A stretch of DNA of 64,000 nt from Xenorhabdus bovienii SS-2004 (GCF_000027225.1 NC_013892.1:3100001-3164000), one strand, 5' to 3'; positions 39,427 through 50,532 are shown, numbered from the stretch's first letter. Notes: a model not told the origin generated them from the letters alone. Made by a program: numbers and translations.

Positions 39427-41322
39427 ATGAAGAATAAACGAACCCCTTTTCGCGATCATACGGCTGAATCAGCCCTTTTTATGCGCCGCGCACTCGTGGC
39501 GTTCATTGGCATTATCATTTTAACGGGAATTCTGATTGCCAATCTTTATAATCTCCAGATCATTCGCCACGAAGATTACCAGACCCGCTCAAATGGGAAC
39601 CGCATTAAGCTCGTTCCCATTGCTCCAAGTCGGGGTATCATTTATGATCGTAATGGAACACCATTAGCCACTAACCGCACTATTTACCAATTAGAAATCA
39701 TTCCACAGAAAATCGATAATCTTGACAAAACGCTGGATGAATTGCGCGCCATAGTTGATCTGACCGATGAAGATATAGAAAACTTCAAGAAAGAACGTCA
39801 ACGCGCACGTCGTTTTACCTCCGTTCCTTTGAAAACATCCCTGAACCAAGTACAGGTTGCCCGGTTTTACGTCAACCAATATCGTTTTCCAGGACTGGAA
39901 ATCAAAGGCTATCAGCGTCGCGAGTATCCTTTTGGTTCTGCTCTCACCCACGTGATTGGTTATGTCGCCAAAATCAATGATAAGGACGTAGAAAGACTTG
40001 AGAAAGAGGGTATTCTCGCTGACTATGCAGCTACCCATGATATCGGTAAGCTGGGCATTGAGCGCTATTATGAATCAACTCTGCACGGCAAACCCGGCTA
40101 TGAAGAAGTTGAAGTCAACAACCGTGGCAGAGTGATCCGACAGTTACATGAACAACCCCCACAGGCAGGTAAAGATGTTTACCTGTCGATAGATTTGAGT
40201 CTGCAAAACTATATTGAACAAATCCTGACAACCAGCCGGGCTGCTGTCGTGGTCACTGATCCTCGTACTGGTGAAGTGTTGGCAATGGTATCGAACCCAA
40301 GCTATGACCCCAACCTGTTTGTGGATGGGATTTCCAGTAAGGATTATAAAAATCTGCTCAACGATCCTAACCGTCCGCTAATTAACCGCGCAACCCAAGG
40401 GGCTTACCCACCGGCATCAACGGTCAAACCTTTTATTGCCTCTGCGGCACTGAGTAGCGATATCATCACAAAGAATACCACGATATTCGATCCCGGCTGG
40501 TGGCAGCTACCCGGTTCAGAAAAACGTTATCGTGACTGGAAACGCTGGGGACACGGTAAGCTGAATGTGCATAAAGCTATCGTTGAATCGTCAGATACTT
40601 TTTTCTATCAAGTAGCCTATGATATGGGTATCGACCGGCTTTCCGAATGGATGTCAAGGTTTGGTTATGGTCAATTTACGGGTATTGATTTGAGGGAGGA
40701 AACTCCCGGCAACATTCCAACCCGAGAATGGAAAGTGAAACGCTATAAAAAACCGTGGTATCAAGGTGACACCATTTCGGTCGGCATCGGTCAGGGATAC
40801 TGGACAGCCACCCCTATGCAAATGGTGAAGGCTCTGATGACATTAATCAATGATGGGGAAGTAAAAACGCCACATTTCTTGCTGGGGACTCGCGTGAATG
40901 GCGAAATGCATCCTTACCAACCTCCTGTAAATCATTCGATTGGTGATATCCATTCAGGCTACTGGGAAATTGCCAAAGATGGCATGTACGGTGTTGCCAA
41001 TGCCCCAAACGGCACCGCACGCAGGTTCTTTGCCGGTACACCATACAAAGCAGCCGTAAAATCAGGTACCGCACAAGTATTCAGCTATGAAACCTATAAT
41101 GCAAGCAAACTGGCAGAACATCTGCGTGACCACAAACTAATGATAGCCTTCGCGCCCTATGACAGCCCAACAGTTGCCATTTCTATTATTCTGGAAAACG
41201 GCGGCTCAGGACCTGCGGTTGGAACGATAATCCGTCAAATCCTGGATCATATTTTAATCAAGGATAGCAAGCGCATCACTCCCGTTGCAGCTCCGGCCGT
41301 AACCGGAACACAAGCTAATTGA
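39427..41322 (+). CDS. mrdA: Penicillin-binding protein 2
   Basis: PBP2 is the transpeptidase of the Rod elongation complex. I start at ATG 39427 ([18 protein letters not shown], 631 residues; E. coli 633); GTG 39409 is an alternative and neither has a strong RBS. One N-terminal membrane anchor ([20 protein letters not shown]), the pedestal domain, then the transpeptidase with active Ser in PPASTVKPF, SxN in [14 protein letters not shown] region and KSG in [10 protein letters not shown]. The stop is 8 bases before the rodA ATG. Confidence 0.97.
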   Translation: MKNKRTPFRDHTAESALFMRRALVAFIGIIILTGILIANLYNLQIIRHEDYQTRSNGNRIKLVPIAPSRGIIYDRNGTPLATNRTIYQLEIIPQKIDNLDKTLDELRAIVDLTDEDIENFKKERQRARRFTSVPLKTSLNQVQVARFYVNQYRFPGLEIKGYQRREYPFGSALTHVIGYVAKINDKDVERLEKEGILADYAATHDIGKLGIERYYESTLHGKPGYEEVEVNNRGRVIRQLHEQPPQAGKDVYLSIDLSLQNYIEQILTTSRAAVVVTDPRTGEVLAMVSNPSYDPNLFVDGISSKDYKNLLNDPNRPLINRATQGAYPPASTVKPFIASAALSSDIITKNTTIFDPGWWQLPGSEKRYRDWKRWGHGKLNVHKAIVESSDTFFYQVAYDMGIDRLSEWMSRFGYGQFTGIDLREETPGNIPTREWKVKRYKKPWYQGDTISVGIGQGYWTATPMQMVKALMTLINDGEVKTPHFLLGTRVNGEMHPYQPPVNHSIGDIHSGYWEIAKDGMYGVANAPNGTARRFFAGTPYKAAVKSGTAQVFSYETYNASKLAEHLRDHKLMIAFAPYDSPTVAISIILENGGSGPAVGTIIRQILDHILIKDSKRITPVAAPAVTGTQAN

Positions 41323-41330
41323 GTAACGCC

Positions 41331-42443
41331 ATGACAGACTCTCAGAAAAAGGTTCCTTTCTGGACCAGAGTACATATCGATATCCCACTGCTGCTGTGCA
41401 TTCTAGCATTGCTAGTCTACAGCCTTTTCATTATGTGGAGCGCCAGCGGACAAGACGTTGACATGATGGAACGTAAAGCCGGGCAAGTTATCATGGGGCT
41501 GATAGTCATGATCGTCTTGGCTCAAGTCCCGCCACGCATATACGAGAACTGGGCACCTTATCTTTATATTGGATGCGTGTTCCTGCTAATCCTTGTTGAT
41601 GTTTTTGGGCAAATAAGTAAGGGTGCGCAACGTTGGCTGGATCTGGGCATTGTGCGCTTCCAGCCATCGGAAATTGCTAAAATTGCCGTTCCTTTGATGG
41701 TTGCCCGTTTCATGAACCGTGATCTTTGCCCTCCCTCGTTGAAAAATACGGGGATTGCACTGATTCTGACATTCTTGCCTACCCTACTAGTCGCCGCACA
41801 GCCAGACTTGGGAACTTCTATCCTGATTGCCGCCTCTGGTGTATTCATTCTGTTTCTGGCAGGAATGAACTGGCGGTTAATCACCATTGCCATTTTACTG
41901 ATTGCCTGTTTTCTTCCAATATTGTGGTTCTTTTTAATGCATGACTACCAACGTGCCAGAGTCATGATGCTGCTGGATCCTGAAAGTGATCCGCTGGGTA
42001 AGGGCTATCACATCATCCAGTCCAAAATCGCCATTGGCTCAGGAGGGGAATTTGGCAAAGGCTGGTTGCAAGGAACACAGTCGCAATTGGAATTTCTACC
42101 TGAGCGCCATACGGATTTCATTTTCGCTGTTCTCTCTGAAGAGCTGGGGCTGGTGGGTGTTCTTGTCTTGCTGGCTCTCTATCTGCTGCTCATCATGCGG
42201 GGTTTGGTTATTGCCGCCAGAGCACAAAATACTTTTGGGCGGGTGATGGCGGGTGGTTTAATACTAATTCTATTTGTCTATGTCTTCGTAAACATCGGCA
42301 TGGTGAGCGGTATCCTGCCTGTAGTCGGCGTTCCCCTACCGCTGATTAGCTATGGCGGCTCGGCATTAATTGTCTTAATGGCAGGATTCGGCATTATTAT
42401 GTCAATACATACGCATCGCAAGTTATTGTCCAAAAGCTTATAA
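41331..42443 (+). CDS. mrdB: Rod shape-determining peptidoglycan polymerase RodA
   Basis: RodA is the SEDS glycosyltransferase partner of PBP2. Starting at ATG 41331 ([19 protein letters not shown]) it has 370 residues, the E. coli length. About ten membrane spans; conserved are [31 protein letters not shown] with the functional Asp, [19 protein letters not shown] and the end [19 protein letters not shown]. Confidence 0.97.
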   Translation: MTDSQKKVPFWTRVHIDIPLLLCILALLVYSLFIMWSASGQDVDMMERKAGQVIMGLIVMIVLAQVPPRIYENWAPYLYIGCVFLLILVDVFGQISKGAQRWLDLGIVRFQPSEIAKIAVPLMVARFMNRDLCPPSLKNTGIALILTFLPTLLVAAQPDLGTSILIAASGVFILFLAGMNWRLITIAILLIACFLPILWFFLMHDYQRARVMMLLDPESDPLGKGYHIIQSKIAIGSGGEFGKGWLQGTQSQLEFLPERHTDFIFAVLSEELGLVGVLVLLALYLLLIMRGLVIAARAQNTFGRVMAGGLILILFVYVFVNIGMVSGILPVVGVPLPLISYGGSALIVLMAGFGIIMSIHTHRKLLSKSL

Positions 42444-42455
42444 GGAAGAGGTTTC

Positions 42456-43499
42456 ATGCGTCAACAATGGCTTATACTCGGCATCGTGGCTGTACTGATA
42501 TCAGGCTGTACAACAACAGGTAATAAAAGGGAGGACTCCTCCATTCCTCCTGTTCCAACCCGTGAGGTATTGGGTGCAGAACCTCAATATGAGCCTTATC
42601 ATCCAAGTGCCAACCAAGACTATCAAAGGGATGGGCAAACCTATCGCATCGTGCAGGACTCAGCTAACTTCACCCAGACGGGTTATGCCAGTGGGTTCGG
42701 TGAAGAAGCGAATGGAAAACTGACAGCAATTGGTGAACGGGCTAGTCCTTATGCTTTAGCGGCTGCGCACCCCACATTACCTATTCCAAGCTATGTGCGG
42801 GTCACTAATTTGAGCAACGGGCGCATGATAATTGTCAGAATTAATGACCGTGGCCCTTACAATAAGCCGGGCAAAATCATTGAATTATCGCGGGCAACGA
42901 CGGAACGCCTGAACCTGATGCCACAAAGCAGAGTCAAACTGGATGGAATTCAAGTTGCACCTGATGGATCAATTTCTGGCTTGGGGACAGAAGGCGCGAT
43001 TATCGTCAAACAAAGTTATGCTTTACCTGACAGACCCGATATTGGCGCACCAGCTATGATGGACAGCCCATCTGAACAAAATATCGCAGAGCAAAATACG
43101 GTGAGCCAACCTGCTGTTGAGCAGAATCTGTCTGGGAATACAGAAAATCCGTTTCTCACTTCACCGTCCGCAGGAACACCATCTGCACCAAAGCAATCAG
43201 AGACAAAATGGATATTGCAGCCACAGACTGAACCTGTTGCGACTTCCCCCGTTATACCTGAATCTGCCGCCACATCAACGGGCGGTTTCATGGTACAAGT
43301 TGGTGCCATCAGTTCTGAACAGAAAGCCAAAGAGTGGCAACAATCATTAAGCCAGCGCTTTAATGTACAGGGCCGTGTTATGCAATTTAGTAATATCTAT
43401 CGCGTTCAACTGGGGCCTCTCAGTCGCCAGCAAGCAACGGAACTACAAAAGAAATTAACTGACCAGATGCATCAATCCTCCTTTATTGTTGCCCCCTGA
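42456..43499 (+). CDS. rlpA: Septal/peptidoglycan lipoprotein RlpA
   Basis: RlpA binds denuded glycan strands; in Pseudomonas it is a lytic transglycosylase, while the enteric form may lack that activity. The 347-residue lipoprotein has lipobox ISGC (Cys18), a double-psi beta-barrel domain (about 75-165: QTGYASGFGEEANGKLTAIG, VRINDRGPYNKPGKIIELS), a Ser/Pro/Gln-rich linker and a C-terminal SPOR domain (GGFMVQVGAISSEQKAKEWQ). It follows mrdB by 12 bases, so it belongs to the Rod gene cluster. RBS GGAAGAGG is good. Confidence 0.95.
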   Translation: MRQQWLILGIVAVLISGCTTTGNKREDSSIPPVPTREVLGAEPQYEPYHPSANQDYQRDGQTYRIVQDSANFTQTGYASGFGEEANGKLTAIGERASPYALAAAHPTLPIPSYVRVTNLSNGRMIIVRINDRGPYNKPGKIIELSRATTERLNLMPQSRVKLDGIQVAPDGSISGLGTEGAIIVKQSYALPDRPDIGAPAMMDSPSEQNIAEQNTVSQPAVEQNLSGNTENPFLTSPSAGTPSAPKQSETKWILQPQTEPVATSPVIPESAATSTGGFMVQVGAISSEQKAKEWQQSLSQRFNVQGRVMQFSNIYRVQLGPLSRQQATELQKKLTDQMHQSSFIVAP

Positions 43500-43681
43500 T
43501 TAGCCAATCACCTGCTGATATTCGACAATTCCGTCAATATCAGCAGGTGGATAAAAAAACAACCGGGTAAAAAAGTGTAAACCTTCAACTCACTCAATTT
43601 TGTTTAATGTCAGCTTTTTTATCATTTGTTATTATGTCGCTTATTATCAATCCCTTTCTCACGGATGCTACCTAATCAATC

Positions 43682-44890
43682 ATGAAATACATAGTTACTT
43701 CCCGTTTTATTAAAAATGCCACTTTAGGCATCGCTCTGGCTACCAGCGCTTCTGCATTCGCTAACACGGATGATAATTTCAAAACCATGATCCCCGGCGT
43801 TCCACAAACCGATGCAGAAGCCTATATTCTGATTGATTACAACTCAGGTAAGATATTGGCAGAAAAGAATTCAGATATCCGACGTGATCCCGCCAGTCTG
43901 ACGAAGATGATGACCAGCTATGTGATTGGTCAAGCCATCAAATCAGGGAAAATCGGTCCGAATGACACCGTTACCGTCGGTAAGGATGCTTGGGCAACGG
44001 GCAATCCGGTGTTTAAAGGCTCCTCACTGATGTTTTTGAAACCCGGTGATCAGGTTTCTGTTGCCATGCTATCCCGTGGTATCAACCTGCAATCCGGTAA
44101 TGATGCCTGTGTCGCAATGGCTGACTATGTCGCAGGCAGTCAAGATGCGTTCGTCAACCTGATGAATAAGTATGTGCAGAATCTAGGGTTGCAAAACACA
44201 CACTTTGAGACTGTCCATGGCCTAGATGCAGCAGGCCAATACAGTTCTGCCCATGATATGGCACTGATTGGTCAGGCTCTGATCCGTGATGTACCGGATG
44301 AGTATGCCATCTACAAAGAGAAAGAATTTACTTACAACAATATCCATCAACCCAACCGTAACGGGCTGCTATGGGATAAAAGCCTGAATGTGGATGGCAT
44401 CAAAACCGGCCACACCAGTGGCGCCGGTTACAACCTTGTTTCTTCCGCCACCGAAAGTAATATGCGCCTAATTTCTGTTGTCATGGGCAGCCCAACATTC
44501 AAAGGGCGTGAAACCGACAGCAAAAAACTACTGACTTGGGGATTCCGCTTCTTTGAAACGGTCTCACCATTGCAGGTAGGTAAAGAATTTGCCTCAGAGC
44601 CAGTCTGGTTTGGTGATGCTGATAAGGTACAATTGGGCGTCGATAAAAATGTTTATCTGACTATTCCTCGTGGCCGCCTGAAAGATCTGAAAGCCAGCTA
44701 CGTATTGAACAATACCGAATTACATGCCCCACTCGCCAAAGATCAAGTCGTCGGTACTATCAACTTCCAGCTTGATGGTAAAACCATTGAACAACGTCCA
44801 TTGGTCGTGATGCAGGAAATCAAAGAAGGGGGTTTCTTCAGCCGTATGATCGATTACATCAAATTGATGTTCCATCATTGGTTTGGTTGA
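43682..44890 (+). CDS. dacA: D-alanyl-D-alanine carboxypeptidase PBP5
   Basis: PBP5 trims the terminal D-Ala of pentapeptides. The 402-residue protein (E. coli 403) has a cleavable signal (...ATSASAFA-N), the active site SxxK in [10 protein letters not shown], SxN as SGN in [14 protein letters not shown] in [13 protein letters not shown], and a C-terminal amphipathic anchor [16 protein letters not shown]. It has its own 180-base upstream region and so probably its own promoter. Confidence 0.97.
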   Translation: MKYIVTSRFIKNATLGIALATSASAFANTDDNFKTMIPGVPQTDAEAYILIDYNSGKILAEKNSDIRRDPASLTKMMTSYVIGQAIKSGKIGPNDTVTVGKDAWATGNPVFKGSSLMFLKPGDQVSVAMLSRGINLQSGNDACVAMADYVAGSQDAFVNLMNKYVQNLGLQNTHFETVHGLDAAGQYSSAHDMALIGQALIRDVPDEYAIYKEKEFTYNNIHQPNRNGLLWDKSLNVDGIKTGHTSGAGYNLVSSATESNMRLISVVMGSPTFKGRETDSKKLLTWGFRFFETVSPLQVGKEFASEPVWFGDADKVQLGVDKNVYLTIPRGRLKDLKASYVLNNTELHAPLAKDQVVGTINFQLDGKTIEQRPLVVMQEIKEGGFFSRMIDYIKLMFHHWFG

Positions 44891-44949
44891 TCCCTTGAAA
44901 GGTAAGCATTGAACCTTATATTAGTCACTAATTGTTAGAAAATAATCAC

Positions 44950-44980
44950 GCCACGGCAAAAACTACCACATTGCCGTGGC
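44950..44980. promoter_or_regulatory. Hairpin between dacA and ybeD
   Basis: GCCACGGCAA/TTGCCGTGGC, a perfect 10-bp stem with an 11-base loop, lies 59 bases after dacA and ends 19 bases before the ybeD ATG. There is no T run, so an attenuator or mRNA-stability role in the ybeD leader is more likely than termination. Confidence 0.5.
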
Positions 44981-44999
44981 AAGTAAACTAGGAGTGCCC

Positions 45000-45263
45000 A
45001 TGAAAACAAAATTAAATGAACTGCTTGAGTTCCCCTGCTCATTCACTTACAAAGTGATGGGTTTAGCTCAACCTGAGCTGGTGGATCAAGTTATTGAAGT
45101 GGTTCAGCGCCATGCGCCGGGCGATTACTCCCCAGTGGTGAAACCAAGCAGCAAAGGCAATTACCACTCGGTTTCCATCACCATCAATGCCACACATATT
45201 GAGCAGGTTGAAACGCTGTATGAAGAGTTGGGTAATTTGGAGCTGGTGCGAGTGGTTCTGTGA
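45000..45263 (+). CDS. ybeD: YbeD family protein (DUF493)
   Basis: An 87-residue protein with the same length as E. coli YbeD, starting [25 protein letters not shown] lies 8 bases upstream, and an upstream in-frame start is not needed. It has an ACT-like ferredoxin fold ([32 protein letters not shown]). Its conserved place next to lipB suggests a link to lipoate metabolism, but the function is not known. Here a trkH-type gene has been placed between it and lipB. Confidence 0.93.
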   Translation: MKTKLNELLEFPCSFTYKVMGLAQPELVDQVIEVVQRHAPGDYSPVVKPSSKGNYHSVSITINATHIEQVETLYEELGNLELVRVVL

Positions 45264-45296
45264 TTAAACAGCCACAACGTGATTGATTAAGTATTT

Positions 45297-45318
45297 AATG
45301 CCCCAGTCGGGGCATTTT
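45297..45318 (+). terminator. Terminator after ybeD
   Basis: AATGCCCC-AGTC-GGGGCATT followed by TTAAAA, 34 bases after the ybeD stop. Confidence 0.7.
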
Positions 45319-45519
45319 AAAAGCCACAATTCATGGTGAAACTCATCAAATCATGCGTGATCATCCTCGGATGAAGATTTCGACCAATACGCCATGAAAT
45401 TGATTAATGAACGATCTAAATGACGTCCCTGAAGCAAATACTGATGCAGTTTCTTTGATAGTTTGAATCAATATGATCAACTATATATCAAACACAACCC
45501 GCTCGTGTTTACTGCCACC

Positions 45520-46980
45520 TCAAAAACGCCAGAATGCCTTCGAACAGAGGATCAGGATCGGATAAATTTCAAGACGCCCCAATAACATGGCCGCACACAT
45601 CATCCATTTCGCGATAGCATCAAGATCACCAAAACCTTGCGCGGTTGCGCCATAACCGACTCCCATATTATTGATACAGGCCGCAACGGTAGCAAACGAG
45701 GTTACTAAATCATAACCCAACAAATTCAATGCCCAGATAAAAAAACAACTGAAAAAAACATACAAAAAGAAAAAACCCCAGACGGAGCGCAATACCCTTT
45801 CATGAACCGAAGACTGGCCAACTTTAATCGTTGAAATGGCATTCGGATGAACAAGTTGATTAATTTCGCTGATACTCTGCTTTGCCAGAATCAGGAAACG
45901 GAGTGCCTTAATACCGCCACACGTCGATCCCACACAGCCCCCAAAGAAACTGACTGCCAATAGCATCAATATCGTGTGAGAGGGCCATTGGGCATAATCT
46001 GAAGTCGCCAGACCATTATCGGTCATCATGGAACTGGTCATGAAAAAACCATGAACGAAAGCTTCCTTCACACCATACATACCCGAGCGATATAACTCCA
46101 GCCAGATAATGCAAACTACCGCCGCCAGTACCAGCAGAAAAAATTTCAGTTCGGCATTTTTCAATAGTGGTTTTAGGCTTCTGCGTGTCAGTGCAACAAA
46201 ATAGAGCGTAAAGTTGACTGCCGCCAATACCGAGAAAATACCCCCCACCATTTCAATAGCGGCACTGTCATAATAACCAAGGCTTTCATTGCGGGTCGAA
46301 AATCCACCTAAAGAAACGGTCGAAATTCCATGACAAACGGCATCAAACCACGACATTCCCGCTACTTTAAAACTCACCGAACATAAAGCGCCCAACAGCA
46401 GATAAACCAGCCATAAACTTTTAGCACTATCGGCAAGGCGAGGGGTCAGGCGCTCTTCTTTAAAGGGGCCAGGCATTTCTGATTGATAGAGTTTTACCCC
46501 ACCAATACCGAGCAATGGCAGAATCGCAACAGCCAGTACGATAACTCCCAATCCACCAATAAAATTAAGCTGTGCACGATAATAGAGCATAGACTTGGGT
46601 AATGCAGACACATCATTCAGTACCGTTGCTCCTGTCGTTGTAATACCCGACACACCTTCAAACACCGCATCCACAAGGTTGATATTCAGGCTTTTATCAA
46701 GGACAAAAGGCAAAGCACTGAGCAGCGAAAAGAGCAGCCAGAACAGCACGATAATAAGAAATCCATCTTGGGTACTGGGTTGTGCTTTGGTTTTGCGGGT
46801 AAAATACCAACCAACGCTTCCGATACTCAATCCAATGAGCAACGTATCAAAAAAGGCAAACACACTTTTTTCTTTATAAAATAGTGCAACAAAAATAGGC
46901 AGCAACATAGAGAGGCTGTAAAGGAGCACCAGAAAACTACAAAGATGCCCCACAATCAGGAGTTGGTTTTTTCTGACCAT
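45520..46980 (-). CDS. TrkH/TrkG-type potassium uptake channel
   Basis: A 486-residue protein of the Trk/Ktr/HKT superfamily, translocating potassium with TrkA. Four pore loops can be traced: GVSGITTTGATV, ISTVSLGGFST, MMTDNGLATS and NNMGVGYG, each with the filter glycine. Also visible is GGCVGSTCGGIKALRFLILA. About ten or more membrane spans. It lies between ybeD and lipB on the opposite strand, a place where E. coli has no gene. A second trkH elsewhere in the genome is expected, since the usual trkH is linked to other genes; hence I do not assign a precise symbol. Confidence 0.9.
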   Translation of the reverse strand: MVRKNQLLIVGHLCSFLVLLYSLSMLLPIFVALFYKEKSVFAFFDTLLIGLSIGSVGWYFTRKTKAQPSTQDGFLIIVLFWLLFSLLSALPFVLDKSLNINLVDAVFEGVSGITTTGATVLNDVSALPKSMLYYRAQLNFIGGLGVIVLAVAILPLLGIGGVKLYQSEMPGPFKEERLTPRLADSAKSLWLVYLLLGALCSVSFKVAGMSWFDAVCHGISTVSLGGFSTRNESLGYYDSAAIEMVGGIFSVLAAVNFTLYFVALTRRSLKPLLKNAELKFFLLVLAAVVCIIWLELYRSGMYGVKEAFVHGFFMTSSMMTDNGLATSDYAQWPSHTILMLLAVSFFGGCVGSTCGGIKALRFLILAKQSISEINQLVHPNAISTIKVGQSSVHERVLRSVWGFFFLYVFFSCFFIWALNLLGYDLVTSFATVAACINNMGVGYGATAQGFGDLDAIAKWMMCAAMLLGRLEIYPILILCSKAFWRF

Positions 46981-47148
46981 CTGTTAGCTCAAACAGAGAT
47001 TAAAGGAGAAATCATCGAAATATATAACCATCATAATATAAAATTTAAATATATTCGTCTAATTAACAATATTAGTGCATTAAAGCATTCTCAAACTGGT
47101 GGGAATCCTTTTAGGGCGTTATACTGGCGGATAATTTTTTGTTAACGA

Positions 47149-47799
47149 ATGATGAAGTTTCCATTGCAACATAACACCGTTATTTTACGCCAGTTGGGTA
47201 TCCAGCCTTACGAACCAGTTTCTGATGCTATGCACCAGTTTACTGAGCAACGTACTGCGGAAACATCTGATGAAATCTGGCTCGTCCAGCACGAAAAAGT
47301 GTTTACGCAAGGTCAGGCAGGTAAAGCCGAGCATGTGCTTACGCCAGGTGAGATTCCCGTTATTCAATCCGACAGGGGCGGCCAAGTAACCTATCATGGT
47401 CCTGGGCAACAGATCATGTATGTCTTAGTCGATTTAAAGCGGGCAAAAATTGGTGTGCGTCAGTTGGTGACGGCAATCGAGAATGCCGTAATCGAAACCT
47501 TGGCTCATTTTGGTGTAGAAGCGCATGCCCGTCCAGATGCTCCGGGTGTCTATGTCCAGAACAACAAAATATGTTCACTTGGGCTGCGTATCCGTAAAGG
47601 ATGCTCTTTCCACGGTCTGGCACTGAATATTGCAATGGACTTACAGCCATTTTTACGCATTAACCCATGTGGTTATGCGGGAATGCAGATGACTCAACTC
47701 AGTGACCTCGCAGCAGAGGTCACTGTTGAAGATGTACAACCTGTTCTGGTGGAAAAATTCTGCCGGATCTTGGGATTTCAACTAATCAATGAAAGATGA
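47149..47799 (+). CDS. lipB: Octanoyltransferase LipB
   Basis: LipB moves octanoyl from acyl carrier protein to lipoyl domains, the first step of lipoate synthesis. The 216-residue protein has [31 protein letters not shown], the catalytic Lys in [17 protein letters not shown] and the catalytic Cys in [12 protein letters not shown] 47149 or 47152 may serve as start. lipA follows after 117 bases. Confidence 0.96.
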   Translation: MMKFPLQHNTVILRQLGIQPYEPVSDAMHQFTEQRTAETSDEIWLVQHEKVFTQGQAGKAEHVLTPGEIPVIQSDRGGQVTYHGPGQQIMYVLVDLKRAKIGVRQLVTAIENAVIETLAHFGVEAHARPDAPGVYVQNNKICSLGLRIRKGCSFHGLALNIAMDLQPFLRINPCGYAGMQMTQLSDLAAEVTVEDVQPVLVEKFCRILGFQLINER

Positions 47800-47916
47800 T
47801 ATAATTTTTTAACATTTTTCAAAAAAAATTGAATGGATTTATTGATCTGATGGCTCTGACATAGGGATTAGACAATAAATCAAAATCTGAAGAATATAAC
47901 TGGAACCGGCACGATT

Positions 47917-48882
47917 ATGAGTAAACCAATTCAGATGGAACGCGGTGTTAAATATCGCGACGCAGATAAAATGGCTCTGATCCCTGTAAAAACAGTGGCC
48001 ACAGAACGTGAAGCACTCTTGCGTAAACCTGAGTGGATGAAAATCAAACTTCCTGCGGATTCCAGCCGCATTCAGGGCATCAAAGCTGCAATGCGCAAAA
48101 ATGGCTTGCATTCCGTCTGTGAAGAAGCCTCCTGCCCTAATCTGGCCGAGTGCTTTAACCACGGAACAGCCACCTTTATGATCCTTGGTGCGATTTGTAC
48201 CCGTCGCTGCCCATTCTGTGACGTGGCACATGGCCGCCCGACTGCACCAGATACCAATGAACCCACTAAGCTCGCGCAAACCATTCAAGATATGGCTCTG
48301 CGTTATGTCGTGATCACCTCTGTTGACCGTGATGATCTGCGTGATGGCGGCGCACAGCATTTCGCCGACTGTATCTCTGCCATTCGCGAAAAAAATCCAT
48401 CAATTAAGATCGAAACACTAGTACCTGATTTCCGTGGACGTATGGATCGTGCGCTGGAAATTCTGACAGCCACACCACCTGATGTATTTAACCACAATCT
48501 GGAAAACGTACCACGGGTATATCGTCAGGTTCGCCCGGGTGCTAACTACGAGTGGTCGTTGAAGCTACTGGAAAAATTCAAGGAAACTCATCCAAATATC
48601 CCAACCAAGTCAGGTTTGATGGTGGGATTGGGCGAGACCAACGAAGAAATTTTAGAAGTGATGCGTGATTTACGTCGTCATGGCGTCACCATGCTGACAT
48701 TAGGCCAATACTTACAGCCGAGTCGCCATCACCTGCCTGTCCAGCGTTATGTCAGCCCTGCTGAATTTGACGAGATGAAAGAAGCAGCACTGGAGATGGG
48801 CTTTACCCACGCTGCCTGTGGTCCATTTGTCCGCTCCTCTTACCATGCTGATATGCAGGCCAAAGGCATGGAAGTCAAATAA
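47917..48882 (+). CDS. lipA: Lipoyl synthase LipA
   Basis: LipA inserts two sulfurs into the octanoyl chain. The 321 residues equal E. coli. The auxiliary cluster cysteines are in [15 protein letters not shown], the radical SAM CxxxCxxC in [13 protein letters not shown], and the C-terminal RSSY motif with the cluster-binding Ser is present. It ends 19 bases before the crcB remnant. Confidence 0.98.
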   Translation: MSKPIQMERGVKYRDADKMALIPVKTVATEREALLRKPEWMKIKLPADSSRIQGIKAAMRKNGLHSVCEEASCPNLAECFNHGTATFMILGAICTRRCPFCDVAHGRPTAPDTNEPTKLAQTIQDMALRYVVITSVDRDDLRDGGAQHFADCISAIREKNPSIKIETLVPDFRGRMDRALEILTATPPDVFNHNLENVPRVYRQVRPGANYEWSLKLLEKFKETHPNIPTKSGLMVGLGETNEEILEVMRDLRRHGVTMLTLGQYLQPSRHHLPVQRYVSPAEFDEMKEAALEMGFTHAACGPFVRSSYHADMQAKGMEVK

Positions 48883-48901
48883 CCTACCTACCGTCACCAT
48901 C

Positions 48902-49126
48902 ATGATAAATATTATTTTTGCTGTATTTATAGGTGGTGGCTTGGGCAGTGTATTACGCTGGTTAATTAGTCTCCGCCTGAATAATGCCTCTACTCCTCTT
49001 GCCGTTGGTACGCTGACGGCTAACTGCGTTGGGGCATTTATCATTGGGTTGGGACTGGCTTATTTTAATAAGGCCACACATCTTGATCCAGTTTGGTAAT
49101 TGATGCTAACCACGGGCTTCTGTGGA
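48902..49126 (+). pseudogene. crcB: Fluoride channel CrcB/FluC, degraded
   Basis: From ATG 48902 the frame reads [20 protein letters not shown] with the typical first span, then [20 protein letters not shown] and HLDPVW, a TAA (49097-49099) where Lys is expected, then LMLTTGFCG and a TGA. The rest (the GLTTFSTFS motif and two spans) is gone. A functional protein has about 125 residues with four spans; only about two and a half remain. The location after lipA and before cspE is the ancestral E. coli position. Confidence 0.9.
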
Positions 49127-49160
49127 TGAGTAGGTTCTAAATCAAGTTGAACTTAAAAAC

Positions 49161-49190
49161 ATAAAAAACCCGTTGTAATAAACGGGTTTT
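49161..49190 (-). terminator. Terminator of cspE
   Basis: AAAACCCGTT/AACGGGTTTT (10 bp, loop GTAATA). On the minus strand it runs into TTTTTTATG, a good intrinsic terminator just after the cold-shock gene. Confidence 0.85.
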
Positions 49191-49209
49191 CAAAATACGG
49201 GGATAGAAA

Positions 49210-49419
49210 TTAGATTGGGACAACGTTTGCAGCAGATGGACCTTTCGCACCCTCAGTGATTTCAAACTCGACTCTTTGACCTTCAGCCAAAGTTTTGAAA
49301 CCATTAGACTGAATGGCGGAAAAGTGTACGAAAACATCTTTGCTACCATCTTCTGGAGTGATAAAACCGAATCCTTTGGATTCATTAAACCACTTAACGT
49401 TACCTTTAATTTTTGACAT
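49210..49419 (-). CDS. cspE: Cold-shock protein (CspE type)
   Basis: A 69-residue single OB-fold RNA chaperone. The start [20 protein letters not shown] at 49419 follows AAAGGTAAG; RNP1 is KGFGFI and RNP2 VFVHF. The closest E. coli relatives are CspE and CspC, by [11 protein letters not shown] and position next to the crcB locus. A long AT-rich 5' leader lies upstream, as usual for cold-shock genes, where thermosensitive folding can control translation. Confidence 0.93.
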   Translation of the reverse strand: MSKIKGNVKWFNESKGFGFITPEDGSKDVFVHFSAIQSNGFKTLAEGQRVEFEITEGAKGPSAANVVPI

Positions 49420-49604
49420 CAAACTTACCTTTAATAAATAAGACACAAACTCTGTATCACACACAGTACAACAATAATATAGTCTACTGTCTGTAACGTA
49501 GATCACGAAATATATAACAAAATGTGAAAAACGCACGTTTTGCTTTATTTCATAAAGTTATTTTATACTTTAGTAGCTATTTCATAAATAAACTAGTATT
49601 TTGT

Positions 49605-50090
49605 TCAACTCTGTTTAGCTTTAATTTTTTTATTCTTTTCATGTTCCAGCAGCCATCCTTTGATATCCAGCCCACCAGTATAGCCGACTAACTTACCATC
49701 ATGCCCAATCACTCGATGGCAAGGTACAATCAGGGAAATGGGATTACGTGAGTTTGCCATTCCTACAGCACGGCAATAATTAACGGATCCCAAAGTCAAT
49801 GCCAATTGTTTATAACTCCACATGTCGCCAAAAGGGATGTTGCAGAGCTGCTGCCAGACTCGCTTCTGGAATTCTGTTCCCTTCATGCTCAAAGGAACCG
49901 TGAATGTATGTCGTTTTCCTTTGAAATATTCCTGTAACTCTTTTACACACTGCTTAGTAATCGTGTTTTTAGATTCTAATTCTTTCTTTTCATTAACAAA
50001 GTAGATGCTAGTGACTCCTTCATCATCTGCAGTGATATGTACATAAGGCTTAGGAAAGCCTTCTGGAGTATTCAGGTAATGATGATACAT
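49605..50090 (-). CDS. ogt: Methylated-DNA-protein cysteine methyltransferase (Ogt type)
   Basis: A suicide repair protein that takes alkyl groups from O6-alkylguanine. The 161 residues carry the HTH FQKRVWQQLCNIPFGDMWSY, the arginine-containing GMANSRNPISLI and the active-site PCHRVIGHDGKLVGYTGGL. The N-terminal domain is short and no Ada-like zinc domain is present, so it is the Ogt form. RBS GGAGG precedes the ATG. Confidence 0.95.
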   Translation of the reverse strand: MYHHYLNTPEGFPKPYVHITADDEGVTSIYFVNEKKELESKNTITKQCVKELQEYFKGKRHTFTVPLSMKGTEFQKRVWQQLCNIPFGDMWSYKQLALTLGSVNYCRAVGMANSRNPISLIVPCHRVIGHDGKLVGYTGGLDIKGWLLEHEKNKKIKAKQS

Positions 50091-50302
50091 AAACTACCTC
50101 CATTTAATTTATTGTTAATAATTTCTATACTAGCCTAAATCTCTCCTTCATCAATTTGCAATGATGAATTCAGTTACACATCTGACAATTTGATAAAGAA
50201 ACCATTCCGCCCTCTGACAATAAAAATCAGAGGATTGCCAATCTAATTGAACACCCTATTTTTAATGAGGTTCAATTAAAAAAGATAAAGATACTATATA
50301 TA

Positions 50303-50521
50303 GTGTCTTTTATAAAAAAAGACAACGTATATTGTATTTATTTCATAAATAGATTATCCGAATATAATACAAAGATGTTAGTTTTTATTATTAGCTACAG
50401 CGATACTCAGAAAGTAATTTTACCAGAAGCGTTATCATTTATGGCAAACACAGTTGTGTTCGGTACAATTTTGTCTGCCTCCTCTACAACGCAAGATCTG
50501 TCTGATGAGATATTTAAGTAA
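50303..50521 (+). pseudogene. Possible fragment of an amino-acid ABC permease
   Basis: A 72-codon frame whose second half (DTQKVILPEALSFMANTVVF, then SASSTTQDLSDEIF) resembles the coupling loop and following helix of HisM/ArtM-type permeases (xxVILPxAL). The first part looks random, and no partner genes are nearby. This could be a relic or chance. Confidence 0.2.
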
Positions 50522-50532
50522 TTACTATACTG

